Source: WTFY01 sp965205275
GTDB lineage: Bacteria > Pseudomonadota > Gammaproteobacteria > UBA4575
Assembly: GCA_965205275.1 (NCBI GenBank)
Contig: OZ242168.1
Location: 682,001 to 746,000 of the forward strand
Direction of reading: 5' to 3'
Length of the DNA stretch: 64,000 nucleotides
Shown in pieces: positions 8,460 through 16,094 of the stretch. Every line of letters begins with the position of its first letter. Position 1 is the first letter of the stretch. The notes under the pieces are model-generated. The model saw only the letters and a list, made by a program, of their open reading frames with translations. It was not told the origin of the DNA and ran no database searches. The translations under genes were made by a program, and so were the position numbers.

Positions 8460-8945
8460 TCAGAGCAACTGGACTGCCCAAACCAGGCCATGCAGACATG
8501 CCAGGCCGTAGAGCGCCGCCAGCAAGTCATCCAGCATAATCCCGAATCCACCCGTAACATGCCGGTCTGCCAGCGAAACCGGCCAGGGCTTCCAGATATC
8601 AAAAACTCTAAACAGCAAAAAACCCACCAGTACCCAATGCCATGCAAAGGGTACGAACAGCATGGTTGCCAGATAACCGACGATCTCGTCAATGACAATT
8701 CCGGGGTGATCATGCGTCTTAAGTGCCACCGCAGTCTGCTTGCTGGTCCAGCATCCGACGATAAACAGGACCGCAACGCATAAGACATAGAGGACAGTGC
8801 TGAATGAGATCAGAACCAGATAGATCGGAATTGCGAGCAACGTCCCGATGGTACCGGGTGCCACAGGTGATAATCCGGCCCCGAACCCAAACGAAAATAT
8901 GTGCACGGGGCTGCTCAATACAATGTTTTTTATGTCTCGGGACAT
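8460..8945 (-). CDS. pgpA: Phosphatidylglycerophosphatase A
   Basis: Inner-membrane enzyme that dephosphorylates phosphatidylglycerophosphate to phosphatidylglycerol. About 161 residues from ATG 8945; a TTG three codons earlier, immediately after the thiL stop, is the alternative start. The PgpA pattern is clear: FSFGFGAGLSPVAPGTIGTLLA near the N-terminus (written here in two parts, FSFGFGAGLSPV and APGTIGTLLA), the acidic active-site segment HPGIVIDEIVGY, then FRVFDIWKPWP and GGFGIMLDDLLAALYG, among several hydrophobic spans. thiL lies directly upstream and the two are almost certainly cotranscribed. Confidence 0.94.
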   Translation of the reverse strand: MSRDIKNIVLSSPVHIFSFGFGAGLSPVAPGTIGTLLAIPIYLVLISFSTVLYVLCVAVLFIVGCWTSKQTAVALKTHDHPGIVIDEIVGYLATMLFVPFAWHWVLVGFLLFRVFDIWKPWPVSLADRHVTGGFGIMLDDLLAALYGLACLHGLVWAVQLL

Positions 8946-8954
8946 CGCCTTCAA

Positions 8955-9920
8955 TCAAGCAAAATGATCAAAACCCAACTCATCAGGCAATGTAAACCTG
9001 TGATTTGCTTGCAGCAACTCAATACCGCTGCCCTTTGTGACGTGCCCTATCCGGGTAATCAGGCAGTTGGTTTTTTTGCTTACGGTATGGATGGTATCGC
9101 TGCATTCAGGATTTGCCGTAAAGATCAGCTCGTAATCTTCTCCGCCTGAAAGCACCACCGCCCAGTCTTTGTCTGTACGCAGCTGTCTTTGCATGGCATC
9201 GGACAGTGGAATCTGATCCAGATTGATCTGTGCACCGACTTGACTCATTGATAAGATCCGTTGTAAATCGCATAAGAGGCCATCGGATATATCAATGGCC
9301 GCGTTGGCACAGGTTACGATCCCCAGACCTGTATCCACTCTTGGCTCCGGTCTGTCCAAGCGCCGGGCGAAATATTCCTGATCCGGTTTTGATACGGTGT
9401 AGCCTTTTGCATGACAGCGTAATTTCAGGCCCAGGGCAGCGTCCCCTATCGTCCCGGATACATAGATCAGATCACCTGGCTTGGCATGAGATCGTGTCAA
9501 CACATGATCGGACTTCAGATATCCGGTTGCCTGCATCGAAGCGGATAGAGGGCCCTTGACCAGGTCTCCGCCAATGATCCTGACGCCATATCTGTCAGCC
9601 AGTGAGAATAGTCCCTGAGAAAACCCTTCAAGCCAGTCATGCTCAGCGTGCGGCAGGGACAGGCTCAGAGTTGCCCACAGCGGGACTGCACCCATTGCAG
9701 CCAGGTCACTCAAGTTTACGGCCAGGACTTTATGGCCCAGGTATTCAGGCCGGCAGCCTGGATTGAAATGAGTGCCTTCGTTCAGGGTATCAGTGGTGAT
9801 GACCAGTCTTGAATTTTCGGGAGGCCTGACCACGGCACCATCATCCCCGATACCCACCTCAACACTGGCACCCGCCGAATGCTTCGAGAAATACCGGGTA
9901 ATGATTTCCTGCTCTGACAA
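8955..9920 (-). CDS. thiL: Thiamine-monophosphate kinase
   Basis: Phosphorylates thiamine monophosphate to the active cofactor thiamine diphosphate. The 321-residue protein starts at TTG 9920 (no ATG is available upstream in frame, and SEQEIITRYF is the usual N-terminus). Motifs of the PurM/ThiL fold are present: VGIGDDGAVV (metal and ATP site), TTDTLNEGTHF, AVNLSDLAAMGA, GGDLVKG and AIDISDGLLCDL, with SGGEDYELIF near the C-terminus. It sits between nusB and pgpA in the order usual for proteobacteria. Confidence 0.95.
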   Translation of the reverse strand: MSEQEIITRYFSKHSAGASVEVGIGDDGAVVRPPENSRLVITTDTLNEGTHFNPGCRPEYLGHKVLAVNLSDLAAMGAVPLWATLSLSLPHAEHDWLEGFSQGLFSLADRYGVRIIGGDLVKGPLSASMQATGYLKSDHVLTRSHAKPGDLIYVSGTIGDAALGLKLRCHAKGYTVSKPDQEYFARRLDRPEPRVDTGLGIVTCANAAIDISDGLLCDLQRILSMSQVGAQINLDQIPLSDAMQRQLRTDKDWAVVLSGGEDYELIFTANPECSDTIHTVSKKTNCLITRIGHVTKGSGIELLQANHRFTLPDELGFDHFA

Positions 9921-9958
9921 AATGTACGCTTGGTGAATACTGTTACGCTAAAAATAAT

Positions 9959-10378
9959 TCAGCCCGGGGCATCTTTTCCCACTTTATCCAGTACACCGTT
10001 TATCAGCTTGTACCCTCCTGCGGAGCCAAACTTCTTGCACAATATAATGGCTTCGGAAATCACTACATCCCTTGGAACGTCACTCCTGTGAAGCACCTCA
10101 TAGGTTGCATACAATAAAATAGCCCTCTCGACAGGGCCGATACGCTCCATGGACCCATCGACACACGTTGCAAGGATACCGGTAAGTGCCTCTGCGTTGT
10201 GTATTGACTCCCGTAACAGCTCTTCAAAATAGCTCTGGTCCACTTTGTGCCAGTTTTCATCTTTGGAAAATTGCGCCACAAGCTCGTCAGCGCTGTGCCC
10301 GGCAAGCTGCCATTGATACAGGGATTGCAGTGCAAACCGCCTTGACCAGTGGCGCTTATGTGGTTGTACTTCACTCAC
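9959..10378 (-). CDS. nusB: Transcription antitermination protein NusB
   Basis: RNA-binding factor that works with NusE, NusA and NusG in rRNA antitermination. The 139-residue all-helical protein has the family pattern RRFALQSLYQWQL, then FEELLRE and GPVERAILLYATYEVL, with VVISEAIILCKKFG and KLINGVLDKVGKD at the end. It starts with GTG 10378, overlapping the ribH stop by 8 bases, which suggests translational coupling. Confidence 0.96.
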   Translation of the reverse strand: MSEVQPHKRHWSRRFALQSLYQWQLAGHSADELVAQFSKDENWHKVDQSYFEELLRESIHNAEALTGILATCVDGSMERIGPVERAILLYATYEVLHRSDVPRDVVISEAIILCKKFGSAGGYKLINGVLDKVGKDAPG

Positions 10379-10850
10379 CTGTCTGGATGGATTTCAAAAC
10401 ATTGATCATCTCCAGAACACACAAGGCCGCATCACGGCCTTTATTGCTGTTTTCTGCACAGCGCTGTAAAGCCTGCTTCAATGTATCTGTGGTCAACAAC
10501 CCAAAAGCAACAGGAATACCGGATTGCAAACAGACTTCCTGTATACCTGAGGTGCATCCCTGGCACACGTACTCAAAGTGTGGCGTGTCGCCCCGGATTA
10601 CACAGCCCAGGGCTATGATGCCGTCATAGCGGCCTGTCCCGGCCATCGCCTTGCATGCAAGAGGTAATTCAAAGGCACCCGGGACATGCACGTAGGTGAT
10701 ACTGGTCTCAGCCACACGGCACTCGAGCAATGCAGCCTGCGCAGCAGTCCTCATCGCCTCAACGATCCTGCCGTTAAAACGAGCGGATACGATGCCAATA
10801 CGTGCATCCTGCCCTGAATAATCAGCCCCTTTAGTGTAACTTTCCTGCAC
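10371..10850 (-). CDS. ribH: 6,7-dimethyl-8-ribityllumazine synthase
   Basis: Penultimate enzyme of riboflavin synthesis, condensing the ribityl-aminouracil intermediate with dihydroxybutanone phosphate. The 159-residue protein (GTG start at 10850) shows ARIGIVSARFN, VPGAFELPLACK and GCVIRGDTPHFEYV with the catalytic His. Length is normal. It lies 5 bases after the riboflavin synthase gene and overlaps nusB. Confidence 0.96.
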   Translation of the reverse strand: MQESYTKGADYSGQDARIGIVSARFNGRIVEAMRTAAQAALLECRVAETSITYVHVPGAFELPLACKAMAGTGRYDGIIALGCVIRGDTPHFEYVCQGCTSGIQEVCLQSGIPVAFGLLTTDTLKQALQRCAENSNKGRDAALCVLEMINVLKSIQTGE

Positions 10851-10855
10851 CGTCC

Positions 10856-11452
10856 CTACCTGTTGCCCTGCATCAACCGTTCCAGATAACGAGCGACAAG
10901 GTCGACTTCCAGGTTCATTTCATCACCCGGTTGAACCCGGCCCAGAGTAGTGTTTTCCAATGTATGCGGAATGACCGTCACACAGTACTGATCCTCCTTG
11001 ACCTGATTGACCGTCAGGCTGACTCCGTCCACACAGACAGACCCTTTCGGGGCCATGTATCTGGACAGGTCAGGAGGTGTGGAAATCCACAGAACCGACT
11101 CGTTTTCATTGTCTTCACGCACCTCAAGCATACCGATTCCATCTATGTGGCCGCTTACAATGTGTCCCCCCAGGCGCGTGGAGGGAGTTACCGCACGCTC
11201 CAGGTTCACCCGGTCATGGCGAGACGGATTGCCAAAGGTGGTACAGCGGCGGGTTTCCATGGAAACATCCGCCCGGAATGAGTGGCTTTGCACATCGTAT
11301 ACCGTCAGGCAGACTCCGCTGATTGAAACACTGTCACCTGTTTCAACTTCACTGGCAAAGGCGGGAGTCGAGCGCACCTGGTACTGATGAATATCCTTTT
11401 CCTCCTTCAGTTTATGGGCTGAACCAACTTCCTCTACAATTCCGGTAAACAT
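10856..11452 (-). CDS. ribE: Riboflavin synthase (alpha subunit)
   Basis: Dismutates two lumazine molecules to riboflavin. About 198 residues; ATG 11452 is chosen because MFTGIVEEVG is the invariant N-terminus, although the frame is open further upstream into the neighbouring peptidase gene. The two-fold lumazine-binding barrel repeat is visible: GVCLTVYD in the first half and GVSLTVNQV in the second, with GGHIVSGHIDGIG between. The usual ribBA gene is not between this gene and ribH. Confidence 0.96.
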   Translation of the reverse strand: MFTGIVEEVGSAHKLKEEKDIHQYQVRSTPAFASEVETGDSVSISGVCLTVYDVQSHSFRADVSMETRRCTTFGNPSRHDRVNLERAVTPSTRLGGHIVSGHIDGIGMLEVREDNENESVLWISTPPDLSRYMAPKGSVCVDGVSLTVNQVKEDQYCVTVIPHTLENTTLGRVQPGDEMNLEVDLVARYLERLMQGNR

Positions 11453-11453
11453 T

Positions 11454-12032
11454 TTAAACTTCCAGTGCGACTGTATAAAGGGTCGCAGGCAAGGCTGTTG
11501 CATTATTGAAGGCAGCCGCCGCCTCAACACTCTTCCTGGCAATCACTTCAGCGTCTTCCTCATGCCCGTACAGTGCATGCATGGCACCCAGCGCAATCTC
11601 TCCCCCTGAACCTATTGCCCAGAATCTGGAATACTCATAGACTTCCCTGAGCTCATGTACAGCAAAAATCCCGTGTGCATTGACAATCAGGATATTAATC
11701 TGGGATGACTCGTAAGGCTCATCGTCTTCGCCCTTGGGGCTTGGGTTCAGATAATACTTTTTCTTCAGGACAGGGTGCAGTTTTCGAAAGGATTCGAATA
11801 TTTCCATCTGGCTGGTAAAGACAAGCTCATCCCCATACCGGTCCAGCATGCTTTGCATCACGGTCAGGTGCGCAGCATACCCTACGATCCCGAAGTAGTT
11901 ACCCTTGTATACATGAATTTTATCGGGCGCACTGTCAAACTCACTGGACAGTTTTGTATCGCCAAAGGTTGTGAGTGTATCGGCAGCGATACAGGCTCGA
12001 CCGTTTTTCCTGACTGCTGCTATGGTTGACAT
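11454..12032 (-). CDS. HslV/proteasome-like Ntn-hydrolase peptidase (BPH-type candidate)
   Basis: A 192-residue protein of the proteasome beta fold. It opens MSTIAAVRKNG and continues IAADTLTTFGDTK. After removal of Met the N-terminal nucleophile would be Ser1, Asp17 falls at the proteasome Asp17 position, and Lys37 (in PDKIHV) is the likely counterpart of Lys33. Later AIGSGGEIALGAMHAL matches the conserved IGSGG turn. It is clearly not ordinary HslV: the central part (KKYYLNPSPKGEDDEPYESS) is different, there is no hslU beside it, and it lies between ribD and ribE with 1- and 9-base gaps. From memory it most resembles the proteasome homologue family described from betaproteobacteria. Substrate and any ATPase partner are unknown. 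Confidence 0.75.
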   Translation of the reverse strand: MSTIAAVRKNGRACIAADTLTTFGDTKLSSEFDSAPDKIHVYKGNYFGIVGYAAHLTVMQSMLDRYGDELVFTSQMEIFESFRKLHPVLKKKYYLNPSPKGEDDEPYESSQINILIVNAHGIFAVHELREVYEYSRFWAIGSGGEIALGAMHALYGHEEDAEVIARKSVEAAAAFNNATALPATLYTVALEV

Positions 12033-12041
12033 CGAATCATC

Positions 12042-13157
12042 TTACGCGTTTGCAGGCCTGGCTTTAAGTTTTATGTCATCCCCGATAACCGATATGTCCT
12101 TGACCCGCATTGCCAGCCGATCCTGCATATCTGTAATCAGGGGCAGGTTTGCCAGCCCGCGGCCTGCCTCGCCTATCAGGTGCGGCGCCATATAGACTAT
12201 CATCTCATCGACAAGACCCTGGTCCAGCAGGCTGCCCACCAGTGTAGCACCGGCCTCCACGAGTACCTCATTGATCCCACGACCCCCCAGGTCATGCATC
12301 ACCTCAGCAAGCCCAAGCAATTTCGTCTGCTCCAGTGTCACCACTTCAACATTTTTATCTTGCAATCTGTCTACTTTTTGGGCGTCATTTGAACACGTAT
12401 AAATGATGGTTTTGCCTAAGGCGTGCAAGGCCTTGGCAGACTCCGGTATGCGCAGGTCTGTGTCCAGGACCACCCTGAGCGGTTGTTCGGGCTCTTCTTC
12501 CAGACCCAGGCTTTCTTTGGAAAGACGAACGGTAAGCCTGGGATCATCCGCCAAAATCGTGCCGATACCGGACAGGATCGCACAACTTCTGGCTCGCAGC
12601 TTCTGTACATCAAGGCGCGCAGGTTCCCCCGTAATCCATTTGCTCTCACCGCTGGCCAATGCGGTTTTACCGTCCAGGCTGATTGCAGACTTTACGGTCA
12701 CGTAAGGCCTGTTTGTATGCATCCTCTTGATAAAACCCTTGTTGAGTTCAAGCGCCTCTTTCTGCAGGACATTGCAGTGCGTTTCAATCCCGTGCCGGCT
12801 AAGGTAGGCAAGCCCCTTGCCATTGACCAGAGGATTGGGGTCTTCGGTGGCTGCGACAACCCGCCCGACCTTCGCAGCAACCAGAGACTCTACGCAGGGA
12901 GGGGTTTTCCCATCATGTACGCAAGGCTCAAGCGTTACATAAACTACAGCATTTTCAATGCTTTCCGTAGCATTGTTTATAGCATTTATTTCTGCATGGT
13001 GCCGGCCCGGGAAGGCATGGTACCCGCGCGCGATAGCGTTGCCTTCCTTTACGATGACACATCCCACCCGTGGATTCGCCCGGGTGGTATAGAGACCTTT
13101 TTGAGCCAGGCGAATTGCCTCAGCCATCCAGGCGTGGTCATTCAATACGGATGGCAT
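12042..13157 (-). CDS. ribD: Bifunctional riboflavin biosynthesis deaminase/reductase
   Basis: Second and third steps of riboflavin synthesis (pyrimidine deamination, then side-chain reduction). The 371-residue protein has an N-terminal deaminase domain with NPRVGCVIV, the zinc-site HAE at residues 54-56 and Cys79/Cys88 in PCVHDGKTPPC. The reductase domain follows from about residue 150 (RPYVTVKSAISLDGKTA, SGIGTILADDPRLTVR, EVLVEAGATLVGSLL). ATG 13157 is the reported start. It lies downstream of nrdR on the same strand. Confidence 0.96.
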   Translation of the reverse strand: MPSVLNDHAWMAEAIRLAQKGLYTTRANPRVGCVIVKEGNAIARGYHAFPGRHHAEINAINNATESIENAVVYVTLEPCVHDGKTPPCVESLVAAKVGRVVAATEDPNPLVNGKGLAYLSRHGIETHCNVLQKEALELNKGFIKRMHTNRPYVTVKSAISLDGKTALASGESKWITGEPARLDVQKLRARSCAILSGIGTILADDPRLTVRLSKESLGLEEEPEQPLRVVLDTDLRIPESAKALHALGKTIIYTCSNDAQKVDRLQDKNVEVVTLEQTKLLGLAEVMHDLGGRGINEVLVEAGATLVGSLLDQGLVDEMIVYMAPHLIGEAGRGLANLPLITDMQDRLAMRVKDISVIGDDIKLKARPANA

Positions 13158-13181
13158 GCTCTTGCGCCCAGCAGTATGTTT

Positions 13182-13688
13182 TCAGTCAGATTCGTCAGCA
13201 ATCAATGGAAGCTGACCCTTGCGCATTTCCGGAGCCAGATCGTTTTCCACACGCTCAATCAGGTCCTTGAAGGCCCGCACGTCTTCAAAGCTTCGATATA
13301 CCGAGGCAAAACGAACGTAAGCAACCTGGTCTATCATGCGAAGCTCATGCATGGTCCACTCACCGATATTACTGGCCCGTACCTCCCGCTTCCCAAGCCC
13401 CGATGCCTTGCGGGATATCCGGTTGATGACTGAATCAAGTGTCTCGGTGGCAACCGGTCTTTTTTCGCAGGCCAGCGTGAGTCCCTTGCGCAGCTTCTCT
13501 TCATCAAAAGGCTCGCGCCTTCCATCACGTTTGACAACTCTGGGAAGGTTGCGTTCTGCAGCTTCATAGGTTGTAAAACGCTCCTTGCACTGCAGGCATT
13601 CCCGTCTGCGTCGAACCTGGTCCCCTTCCCTTGCCAGCCGCGAATCGATAACCTTCGTATCTTCGAAACGGCAAAAGGGGCAATGCAT
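13182..13688 (-). CDS. nrdR: Transcriptional repressor NrdR
   Basis: ATP/dATP-sensing repressor of ribonucleotide reductase genes. The 168-residue protein has the zinc ribbon formed by Cys3, Cys6, Cys31 and Cys34 (MHCPFC and CLQCKERF), the basic stretch QVRRRREC, and the ATP-cone domain beginning VVKRDGRREPFDEEKLRKG and ending VRFASVYRSFEDV. Placement between glyA and ribD is the classical gammaproteobacterial order. Confidence 0.97.
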   Translation of the reverse strand: MHCPFCRFEDTKVIDSRLAREGDQVRRRRECLQCKERFTTYEAAERNLPRVVKRDGRREPFDEEKLRKGLTLACEKRPVATETLDSVINRISRKASGLGKREVRASNIGEWTMHELRMIDQVAYVRFASVYRSFEDVRAFKDLIERVENDLAPEMRKGQLPLIADESD

Positions 13689-13718
13689 TTCGCGGTTAGT
13701 GAATAATCAGGCGATGCG

Positions 13719-14999
13719 TCATGCTACAGCCTGTTGTTCCGCACTGGCCTGATAGACCGGGAACCGTTTGCATAAATCAAGTACCTGGTTCCTCACCCGC
13801 TCTACAACCTGTGCATTGTCTATGTTATCAAGGATGTCACACATCCAGTTTACAAGTTCCTGGCACTCCTGCTCCTTGAATCCGCGTGTTGTAGCGGCCG
13901 GACTTCCGATGCGCAAACCGCTGGTCACGAACGGAGATTGCGGGTCATTGGGTACGGTATTTTTATTGACGGTGATATTGGCACTTCCCAATGCCGCATC
14001 AGCTACCTTGCCGGTGATACCTTTATCGATCAGGTCAACCAGAAACAGATGATCGTCCGTACCACCAGAAACAATCTTGTACCCACGCTCCATGAACTGT
14101 TTGGCCATGATTCTTGCATTGTTCAGCACCTGCTGCTGATACGTCTTGAATTCCGGCTGCAGGGCTTCCAGAAAGGCCACCGCCTTGGCGGCAATGACGT
14201 GCATGAGAGGCCCGCCCTGTGTTCCGGGAAAAACCATGGAATTCAGTTTTTTCGTAATTTCCTCGTTTTCACGCGCCAGTATGATTCCACCGCGCGGTCC
14301 GCGCAGGGTCTTGTGGGTGGTGGAAGTGACTACATCGGCAACCGGTACCGGATTGGGATACAGGTCGGCAGCAATCAGTCCCGCTACGTGAGCCATATCT
14401 ACAACCATCAATGCACTGACCTCGTCACAAATATCCCTGAAGCGCTGCCAGTCCCAGACCCTGGAATACGCGGAAAAACCGGCAATGATCATTTTCGGCT
14501 TATGCTCTTTGGCCAGCTGCTCCACCTGGTCATAATCCACTTCGCCCGTGTCCGGGTTCAGGCCGTACTGAACTGCATTAAAAACCTTTCCGGAGAAATT
14601 GACCGGACAGCCATGTGTCAGATGGCCGCCATGCGACAGCGCCAGACCCATGATGGTGTCATGCGGCTCGAGTAACGCCAGATAAACCGCAGCATTGGCC
14701 TGGGAGCCGGAATGTGGCTGAACATTTGCGTAATCCGCACCAAACAGTTCCTTGATGCGATCAATCGCAAGCTGTTCGGCAATATCGACATGTTCGCAGC
14801 CTCCATAATAGCGTTTGCCAGGATATCCTTCTGCGTATTTATTGGTGAGCACACTGCCCTGTACCTCCATGACACGCGGGCTGGCGTAGTTCTCTGAGGC
14901 AATCAGTTCTATATGCTCTTCCTGACGGCGAATTTCCGACTGAATCGCTTTCGTAAGTTCCTTGTCGAAACTGGCAACGGTCATGTCTGCTGTAAACAT
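13719..14999 (-). CDS. glyA: Serine hydroxymethyltransferase
   Basis: PLP enzyme interconverting serine and glycine with transfer of a C1 unit to tetrahydrofolate. The 426-residue protein shows ELIASENYASPRVMEVQGS (as HIELIASENYASP), YAEGYPGKRYYGGCEHVD, VDMAHVAGLIA and the PLP lysine in TSTTHKTLRGPRGG. An AGGAGA site precedes ATG 14999. It heads the glyA-nrdR-rib run. Its folate C1 role is of interest because the amine-oxidation genes later in the window would release C1 units. Confidence 0.97.
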   Translation of the reverse strand: MFTADMTVASFDKELTKAIQSEIRRQEEHIELIASENYASPRVMEVQGSVLTNKYAEGYPGKRYYGGCEHVDIAEQLAIDRIKELFGADYANVQPHSGSQANAAVYLALLEPHDTIMGLALSHGGHLTHGCPVNFSGKVFNAVQYGLNPDTGEVDYDQVEQLAKEHKPKMIIAGFSAYSRVWDWQRFRDICDEVSALMVVDMAHVAGLIAADLYPNPVPVADVVTSTTHKTLRGPRGGIILARENEEITKKLNSMVFPGTQGGPLMHVIAAKAVAFLEALQPEFKTYQQQVLNNARIMAKQFMERGYKIVSGGTDDHLFLVDLIDKGITGKVADAALGSANITVNKNTVPNDPQSPFVTSGLRIGSPAATTRGFKEQECQELVNWMCDILDNIDNAQVVERVRNQVLDLCKRFPVYQASAEQQAVA

Positions 15000-15104
15000 T
15001 ATGCTTTCTCCTGCTCGAATGCTTCCTAAACAACGTATAATAAGTAATTTTGCAATTATAGCCTAAATAATGATCCAAATTCGTCAAGATTATAGACAGG
15101 TTTG

Positions 15105-16049
15105 TCAGGTATTAATCATGGATTCCGTAACGGCTGTCCAACCCTTCGAAATATTTTCCAGATTGTAGCCTCCGCCCCCCAGGGCAACCAGCCTGCCTTT
15201 ACAATGCCGTCTGGCATAGTCGATCAGCTCGTGTGTTACAAATCTGTGTACCGCATGGCTGAAGCGCAGACCCGTGATCGGATCTCCTTTCATACTGTCG
15301 ACCCCGCACTGAAGCAAGACGAATTCCGGGGTGAACTGATCAATGAAATCCCGGCCCTTTTCCCATTGCTCAAAAAACATCCCGTCATTGCTTCCCGGCG
15401 GCATTTCAACATTCAGTTTTGTACCCCGTGCAGGGCCCGTGCCTGTCTCGACAGCGCGGCCGGTACCCGGGTACAGGGTTCTGCCATCCTGGTGGAAATC
15501 CAGGAAAATAACCCGCTGGTCACTCTCGTACGAATAAAAAACCCCGTCACCATGGTGTGCATCAATATCCACGTACAGGATCTGGCCCAGCTTATAGGCA
15601 GAAAACAGATGCTCCACAGCGACGCCGCAATCGTTGAACACGCAAAACCCACTGGCGGCATCGCGCCGTGCGTGGTGCAACCCCCCGATAGGATTGAAAG
15701 CGTGCCTGCAATCCCCCTGCATGACCGCATCGGCAGCTGCCAGAGTGGTTCCGACAACGGTTGCGGCAGCTTTGTACACACCGGGAAACGCAGGCGTATC
15801 CCCTGCATCCAGGTAACCGCTGCCGGATTCGGAGTGATGCTGGACCCGGGTGATGTACTGTTTGCTGTGAAACAGCTGCAACTGCTCCGCTGCGGCTTCC
15901 TGCGGGTCGCAGACACAGCACAGGTCGAACAGACCGGAGGATTGCAGCGCTTCCCGATAGGCCGCATGCCTGGCCAGACTGAACGGGTGCCCATCCGGAA
16001 ATCCGTATTTCGCAAGCTCATCACCGAGAAAGACACAGGTTTTTGCCAT
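15105..16049 (-). CDS. Histone deacetylase-family amidohydrolase
   Basis: A 314-residue member of the arginase/deacetylase fold (HDAC, AcuC, acetylpolyamine amidohydrolase group). Seen are HAAYREAL, NPIGGLHHARRDAASGFCVFND (as GGLHHARRD and GFCVFND), the metal-binding YVDIDAHHGDGV, FLDFHQDGRTLYPGTG, LLQCGVDSMKGDPI and GGGGYNLENISKGW. All catalytic His and Asp positions look intact. Substrate cannot be read from sequence; acetylated polyamines, lysines or small amides are all possible. It follows purL by 45 bases on the same strand and precedes glyA. Confidence 0.9.
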   Translation of the reverse strand: MAKTCVFLGDELAKYGFPDGHPFSLARHAAYREALQSSGLFDLCCVCDPQEAAAEQLQLFHSKQYITRVQHHSESGSGYLDAGDTPAFPGVYKAAATVVGTTLAAADAVMQGDCRHAFNPIGGLHHARRDAASGFCVFNDCGVAVEHLFSAYKLGQILYVDIDAHHGDGVFYSYESDQRVIFLDFHQDGRTLYPGTGRAVETGTGPARGTKLNVEMPPGSNDGMFFEQWEKGRDFIDQFTPEFVLLQCGVDSMKGDPITGLRFSHAVHRFVTHELIDYARRHCKGRLVALGGGGYNLENISKGWTAVTESMINT

Positions 16050-16094
16050 GTTAAAAAGGAGTATACAGGGAACAGCACCCCAACATGGATTGAG

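Noticed and set aside
10856..11542. Longer N-terminal extension of riboflavin synthase to 11542
   Set aside because: The extension is antisense-like overlap with the peptidase gene; MFTGIVEE at 11452 is the invariant start.
12423..13433. A 336-codon plus-strand frame opposite ribD and nrdR
   Set aside because: It lies entirely antisense to two well-conserved genes, has no family signature and no ribosome site; typical shadow frame of GC-rich coding DNA.
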